Source: Parietichytrium sp. I65-24A (lineage: Eukaryota; Sar; Bigyra; Thraustochytrida; Thraustochytriidae). From it: a stretch of 64,000 nucleotides of DNA. Shown piece by piece: positions 59,360-64,000 of this stretch (the stretch's first letter is position 1; every line of letters begins with the position of its first letter). The position numbers and the translations under genes are program-made. The DNA lies in contig BLSF01000004.1 of NCBI GenBank assembly GCA_012862575.1, positions 62,001-126,000 of the forward strand, in the 5' to 3' direction. The notes under the pieces were generated by a model. The model saw only the letters and a program-made list of their open reading frames with translations, made no database searches and was not told where the DNA came from.

Positions 59360-61237
59360 TCAAGGATGAACCAAAGGCTTCGCCTTCACTGCCATGGAAA
59401 ATCGTGGCGCAGAAAATCGCGAGTCTCCAGTCAGATCATCCATGTAAAGGATCATTGCAACAATTGCGACAATTGCGACCACCCATCCGGCAGTGCACAC
59501 ATAGCGGGAATCTGGTTGACTGAGGATGTAACCGGCCAATCCTGCAAAAATGACCATCACAGATACAATTTGCTGGGCCACGGGGTATCCGGCGCCATAG
59601 ATCTCCACTTCAAAATGAGTCTTATTCACATTGTAAATTGCAAAGGCTGTTGTGATTCCCTTCTCTTCGTACAAAGTTCGATCATGAACGCCGCTCCATG
59701 GCCGCGGCCCAAACGCCTCCATGGGAGAGACACCGATTTCAAAGAGGCCAGGCTCAAGCTCAAACACGGCTGGCTTGTGTGTGTCCCCTGTTATGAATAC
59801 GACATTTGTAAAGTTCTGGGTTGTGATGAAAGACAAAAGCCCTTCCCTGTCTCGTGGGCAGCAATTCCAACCCTCGTGCCTCTCAGGTCTGTTACGCGTG
59901 ATTGTCACCGGCGAAATGATAATTCGGAACATGCCAGGTCTCAGCACTTGCGACTCGCGCAGCCACTCCTTCACGGCTTTTGTCTGCAGGTCTCCAAGCA
60001 ACTCGCCCCGCTCTTCGATCCGGTTCATGCGAGTGTCAAGGAAGAAGAAATCTGCGTTACCGGCGCGAAAGGAATACCAAAAACCTCCCCGAGAGTAAGG
60101 ATCGAAATCAATGGGCAACGGATTCGTTTTGCCGACGAAGTGGTGCCAATTGTCAACAATTGCAGAGTGAAATCGCGCACTCTCTTTCTCGTTTTTTCGA
60201 CCGGGGAAGTCGTTCAGAATCTCGTGATCATCATACATTGCGTAGACCGGATGCTGTGCAAAAAACTCTCGGACGTACTTGGAGTTGCGAACGGCCAAGT
60301 ATTCTTGTCCATAGAGTGCGTCATTCGAGCCATACCCGATCCCATCGTAGCCCAGTCCACGGGGCACATCGCTGTAAATAAAGTCTCCTAGAAACAGCAG
60401 AAACTCGGGGGCCTTCTCCATCAGGATATTATAGCCAGAAAACGTTTTACCCCATAAAAGACGCCTTTGCATACAACTGGTAGACGCGAACCGGAGGCTG
60501 ACTTCGGTTTCATCGGCTGGTCGAGTGTGGAACGTTCCACTCACTCCAGTCCCTTCGCCGAGCGCGTCACCATTTGAGGTCCCGAAATCTGCTCTATAGA
60601 TATACTCGGTGTCGGAATCGAGACCAAAGAGTTCTGCGATTGCCAAATTCCGTTCTAGTTTGAGAGTAACCTCTTGAGCTTCTCGGAAAATATTTTCGTG
60701 GCTGCATGGCACCTTCGATCCGGAAAGATTCCTGCTCCCGTTGCCCGCATCGCGGCTACAACCAGGGCAAGACGCACTACATGCGAAATCGTTGCCCACA
60801 TCGCCGCCAGTGCGTAAGGGTAAGAATGGAACACAATTACACACGTTTGAAGCAAACTTCAGAGTGGTGTTCCCAGAAAAGCCTAGCGGACCTGCCACCG
60901 ACAACTTTGCGCTCTCATCGGTGACTGCCCCAATCATCACCGACCCTCTGCTCGCAAATACACCAGTCCACAGCCCGATCTCTGGTTTAAACCATCCGAG
61001 GAGCAGCAGCAGAGACAATCCAGCGTAAGCTCTCCGATAAGCAGTCTTCACGTAAGGCGGCACTCGGGCCGGCGAGTCCGTCACCAACACAACCACATAT
61101 AGCATGCCAGCCAATGCCATCAAGCCGCCTTGGCACAGCACCGCCACGGCGCACACTTGCAGCGACGGGAGGACCACCATGGCGACGGTGTTTTGCGCCA
61201 GCACCCACGCGCTGGGAAGCTTGCCTTCGCCCCACAT
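59360..61237 (-). CDS. PhoD-like metallophosphatase with membrane helices at both ends
   Basis: The protein has 625 residues from MWGEGKLPSAW; the longer frame begins only at TTG. Three hydrophobic segments occupy about residues 10-95 (VAMVVLPSLQVCAVAVL, LMALAGMLYVVVLV, YAGLSLLLLLGWF) and two more lie near the C-terminus (QQIVSVMVIFAGLAGYIL, WVVAIVAIVAMILYM). The middle is a PhoD-type calcineurin fold: FASTSCMQ, FLLFLGDFIYSDVP, YAMYDDHEILNDF, FFFLDTRMNR and NVVFITGDTHKPAV provide the metal-binding Asp/His set. PhoD enzymes are phosphomonoesterases or phosphodiesterases. The topology would hold the catalytic domain on one face of a membrane. Cell-surface phosphate scavenging is inferred. Confidence 0.84.
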   Translation of the reverse strand: MWGEGKLPSAWVLAQNTVAMVVLPSLQVCAVAVLCQGGLMALAGMLYVVVLVTDSPARVPPYVKTAYRRAYAGLSLLLLLGWFKPEIGLWTGVFASRGSVMIGAVTDESAKLSVAGPLGFSGNTTLKFASNVCNCVPFLPLRTGGDVGNDFACSASCPGCSRDAGNGSRNLSGSKVPCSHENIFREAQEVTLKLERNLAIAELFGLDSDTEYIYRADFGTSNGDALGEGTGVSGTFHTRPADETEVSLRFASTSCMQRRLLWGKTFSGYNILMEKAPEFLLFLGDFIYSDVPRGLGYDGIGYGSNDALYGQEYLAVRNSKYVREFFAQHPVYAMYDDHEILNDFPGRKNEKESARFHSAIVDNWHHFVGKTNPLPIDFDPYSRGGFWYSFRAGNADFFFLDTRMNRIEERGELLGDLQTKAVKEWLRESQVLRPGMFRIIISPVTITRNRPERHEGWNCCPRDREGLLSFITTQNFTNVVFITGDTHKPAVFELEPGLFEIGVSPMEAFGPRPWSGVHDRTLYEEKGITTAFAIYNVNKTHFEVEIYGAGYPVAQQIVSVMVIFAGLAGYILSQPDSRYVCTAGWVVAIVAIVAMILYMDDLTGDSRFSAPRFSMAVKAKPLVHP

Positions 61238-62112
61238 GTTTCTATGTTCTTCGATTCTTGAAAGCAAGCTCCGCGCTCGCGTCTTCCGCCTTCGCCTCGT
61301 CTCCTCCAGGGTCCCCGCCACACCCAGTCGCAAACGGACGAACGCCCAAAACCCGAGTCACCTTCGCGCCTGTCAGTGGTCAGTACACTCACTGTCAGTG
61401 CACTCAGAGTCAGTACGTGTACACGTACACCAACCACGAGCGCCATTAGCCATTAGCGAATAGTCAGGAGACAGGTGTTCACACTAGTCGACACGACGCG
61501 CGAAAGCAAGCAAAGGAAGTTTCATCCATGACAGTACTGGGTACTAGTACGAGTGTTTCACTGACGTGTTCTGAACATGATTTATTATCTCTTTCAGTGT
61601 TTCCCTCCGCTGCCGCTGCTGTTGTTTGTTCAAGGTCGCGGTTTTCATTCAGTCGTGTCGGCTTAGCTGCCATCAATCTAATCTGCGTTGTTGTTGACGT
61701 TGCAATTGATTTTTAATTGACGAAACTGTTTATTGATCCATTCAAAGACCCTTCTTTTTCGTTGGTTGAGCCTGTTGAGCCCTCCATGGTGGTGCTGAGT
61801 GAAGACGTGTGCATTTTCGGGCCGAAGCCGTAGTGCTTTCCAGGGGGGATGGATAAGGAAGTTGCAAGAGTTGCAAGCGACTGTGTATGTTCTGAAGAAA
61901 ATGGCGATTTGGCCGGGGCAGGAGAAAGAGAAGGTGAGATTGAGAATGCAAATGCTTTTTGTTACATACATCACTCGGCCACTGGCAAGTAAACGTGTCC
62001 CGTCGCCAAGTCACCAATGCAAAAGTGGACAAGATAAACCAATGTTCAACACTAGCTGGATCGCAGAACCTGGCTCTGCGCATTTCATCCATGTCTGAAT
62101 GAAGTTCGAACG
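61238..62112. other. intergenic upstream of the PhoD-like gene
   Basis: No gene. The first 200 bp carry the GTAC/CACTGTCAGT cluster, and CAGTACTGGGTACTAGTAC lies at 61533-61551. The remainder is unremarkable. Confidence 0.5.
61371..61431. promoter_or_regulatory. dense CTGTCAGT/CAGTAC/GTGTAC cluster upstream of PhoD-like gene
   Basis: Within 60 bp there are two CTGTCAGTG words, CAGTACACTC, AGTCAGTACG and the perfect 12-bp palindrome ACGTGTACACGT, 134-195 bp upstream of the ATG. It is the densest copy of the motif set in the window. Regulatory use is inferred. Confidence 0.4.
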
Positions 62113-63333
62113 TTATGAGTAGGTTTTACGAGCGTGTGCATACCATTTTTTAATGTCAAGGTCATACACATCGCGAGGCAAGACGAGCTTGCGTTGATGG
62201 GCGATAAAGAACCTCGAGATGTACCTCGCTTCATCATACCTAATCACGAACCCAGTCACATTTTGGCATCTACGGAGCGGGTCTCTCCTACCAGTTGGTG
62301 CTCTAATGTCTCTGCACTTCCCGGGCCGTGAGACACGGAAAATCATGGCCTTCGGCAGCCGACCAACGAGAATCTTGTTGTAGTCCATGCGAAACTTCAA
62401 AAAGTTTTCGGCATTCATCTGGTACGTGTTTGCCGACCAGAGGTCACTGGTACGTTTTGTCTCCAACATGTCCACGTAAAGCCGGGAGTATGATTGAGCA
62501 GCAACACCATCATTGGCGCATATCGCGTAATGGTCACAATATCCCGTAAAGTCAAGAGCTTCGCAAGGAATCCAGCATCCAACCTTTTTTATTGAGCTCA
62601 GCATAGAAACGGGCGTGTGTAGGTTTGGAAACTGAATGTCCATTCGGCCGAAAGCGATGTATTTATACTTCTTCTTTGTGGGCGAGCGTTTCTCGTGCTC
62701 CTCTACAAGCCGAGAACAATGGTACAGATCCAAGAGCTGGCAATGCCCGTGGCCCGTGTTGTGGGTTTTCTCCCCCGAAGGAGTATAGAGGCAGCCCAAA
62801 ACATTGCCGTAGTCGATGCTGTTCAAGGAAAACAGTTTTTTGAAATACTCCGGGTTCTTCTCGACAAACCACCTGGTAACATCTCCATCTGCAGCCTCGC
62901 CGCTGTACGCCCAGGCCGAAGTAGCTAGCTTTAGCATGTTGGTGGCCATCGGAGTCTCCATGTTTGGTGTCACGACGAAGAGGTCTGCGTTCAACTCATC
63001 GAGCACGTTTTTCTTGAGTAGCTCAGTGTGAAACTTCGCTCTTCCGACGCCGCTGCTCAGACCATAGCTGCAATACGCAACATCTCGAGGCTCTTGATTA
63101 CCCAGATCATCACTGATCAGCTCGACACCACTAGAGTCTTCGATTCCCTGATGAAATTGTGGAACTTCTGTGCTCTGCTCTGTCGCTGGTCTCCGCAGAC
63201 GTACAGAGACCAGCCGTACCTCTCCAGCGCCAAGGCCGTCATGTCTTTGATGGAGCAAATAAATTACAACTACAGCAGCCGCGAAAAACGCCGAAACATG
63301 TCTAGACCGCAACTTTCCTCCAAGGGAACCCAT
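62113..63333 (-). CDS. type II membrane protein, putative glycosyltransferase-like family (copy 2)
   Basis: The protein has 406 residues from MGSLGGKLRSRHVSAFFAA; the longer frame starts at TTG. A short basic tail and one helix (VSAFFAAAVVVIYLLHQ, residues 12-28) give type II topology. The lumenal domain parallels the protein at 15025-16404 block by block: DVAYCSYG, KKNVLD, ADLFVV, GHGHCQL, YKYIAFGRMD, GCWIPC, GYCDHYAIC, YVDML and ILVGRLP, including the conserved Cys. About ten shared Cys suggest a disulphide-stabilised fold. A Golgi glycan-modifying role is inferred from topology and from the Arg-x-Asp motif; no characterised relative was recognised. Confidence 0.62.
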   Translation of the reverse strand: MGSLGGKLRSRHVSAFFAAAVVVIYLLHQRHDGLGAGEVRLVSVRLRRPATEQSTEVPQFHQGIEDSSGVELISDDLGNQEPRDVAYCSYGLSSGVGRAKFHTELLKKNVLDELNADLFVVTPNMETPMATNMLKLATSAWAYSGEAADGDVTRWFVEKNPEYFKKLFSLNSIDYGNVLGCLYTPSGEKTHNTGHGHCQLLDLYHCSRLVEEHEKRSPTKKKYKYIAFGRMDIQFPNLHTPVSMLSSIKKVGCWIPCEALDFTGYCDHYAICANDGVAAQSYSRLYVDMLETKRTSDLWSANTYQMNAENFLKFRMDYNKILVGRLPKAMIFRVSRPGKCRDIRAPTGRRDPLRRCQNVTGFVIRYDEARYISRFFIAHQRKLVLPRDVYDLDIKKWYAHARKTYS

Positions 63334-64000
63334 TGTTGGTGTTTGAGTCAATCGAGCCCCCGACTCTGGTTTGCACAAGAACGCCAAAAGAGATACTGAG
63401 CGCCTGAATCGAGGGCAAGGCGCCGCTGTAAGCCACGCCTGGTTTCTGGAGGCGCTGCGCCGCTCTACGGAGGTGCGCGGCAAGGTAGGTGCAGCAGCAG
63501 ATGGAAATGATTGTGAACTGGCTGACAACCTCTGCGTACCTCGGGAAAGCTTACGAGCTCGTGTGTTCAGACTGCGAGCTAGGTGTGAGGGAGTATTCTA
63601 AGTTTTTCAGCTGACTGGTTTCCAGGAATGTTAAGAGCAACTGTTCATTTAATTAAACGGCAAGGCAACGGACGAAAAGAATGGGCAACGTTGGTTTGGG
63701 AGATGATGAGGAGAGGGTCAATTTGTATGCAGTTGAATTTAATTCCTCGCAGAATTGCCAGACTTCCTTGCTCGGCCGTTGCCATGCACTCGCTGCTCGT
63801 AACCTGACGCGTAATTTTCAGCCCAAGTATACACGACGTGTCGTCTTGATATGGTCGGATCTCTATACAGTTTGCCTTATTCTTCGCTTATGGTAGTCCG
63901 GATCTCGCTAACGGCCGACCTTTTGGGGCATTTGCGTGTCTAGCACCTGCAAACTTTGATTAACTTAAAGATGACAATCCTTGGCACCTTTCGAACGTTC
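63334..64000. other. right-end flank, promoter side of glycosyltransferase-like copy 2
   Basis: It holds the probable 5' UTR and promoter of the minus-strand gene. No gene is recognised up to the window edge; a CTAG/TAGTCCGG patch lies near 63890-63945. Confidence 0.5.

Noticed and set aside
59366-60391. 341-codon plus-strand open frame
   Set aside because: Shadow of the PhoD-like gene; no domain signature of its own.
1-64000. Search by eye for transposons, retroelements, viral genes, CRISPR arrays and rRNA
   Set aside because: No reverse transcriptase, integrase, transposase or capsid-like frames, no long terminal repeats, no spaced repeat arrays and no rRNA stretches were recognised.

Overview
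The window is nuclear DNA from an intron-poor, gene-compact unicellular eukaryote. A red alga of the Porphyridium type is the best guess. This is an inference from several things: almost every gene is a single open frame; only two short spliceosomal introns were found (uracil phosphoribosyltransferase and the cytochrome c peroxidase-like gene); a bacterial-type SfsA protein is present together with eukaryote-only proteins (Aladin nucleoporin, PIG-X, SDHAF1, an atypical MAP kinase); and genes sit 0.1-4 kb apart on both strands. I see no rRNA, CRISPR array, plasmid-like origin, transposon, retroelement or viral remnant.

Layout. 1-5 kb: a left-truncated sugar kinase/nucleotidyltransferase fusion, a small IQ-motif protein and an F-box/WD40 protein. 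5.5 kb: tRNA-Gly(UCC) with an upstream TATA element. 6-14 kb: a phospholipid scramblase, a mitochondrial ABC1/UbiB kinase and a large FUSC-type membrane protein, all on the minus strand. 15-22 kb: a type II membrane protein that may be a glycosyltransferase, SDHAF1, and a second FUSC paralogue. 24-29 kb: a tandem-BRCT protein and a CCCH zinc-finger protein. 29.4-33.5 kb: the longest gene-free stretch. 33.5-45.7 kb: uracil phosphoribosyltransferase, Aladin, SfsA-like, UIM/UBX protein, atypical MAP kinase and mitochondrial glutaredoxin. 46.5-53.3 kb: cytochrome c peroxidase-like, ribosomal protein bL20, PIG-X and a multi-pass membrane protein. 56.5-63.3 kb: an EF-hand protein, a zinc-finger/alpha-beta hydrolase fusion, a membrane-tethered PhoD-like phosphatase and a second member of the glycosyltransferase-like family.

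There are no operons and no obvious pathway cluster; genes are individual units, often convergent with 0.1-0.5 kb between stop codons. Loose themes are mitochondrial maintenance (ABC1 kinase, SDHAF1, GRX5, peroxidase, bL20) and membrane or glycan biology (scramblase, two FUSC proteins, two glycosyltransferase-like proteins, PIG-X, PhoD, sugar kinase/nucleotidyltransferase).

The most interesting leads are: a nucleotidyltransferase domain that has lost signature residues; a MAP kinase with a TKH activation motif, a roughly 115-residue activation-loop insert and a one-base frame break; a FYVE-like zinc finger fused to an alpha/beta hydrolase; a dispersed pair of cysteine-rich glycosyltransferase-like paralogues; a GTAC/ACTGTGAGTAC-type motif recurring upstream of many start codons; short tandem repeats in the 5' flanks of most genes; and CTAG/TAGG-rich non-coding patches. 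Start codons were set at the first in-frame ATG, because several long open frames begin at GTG or TTG upstream of it.
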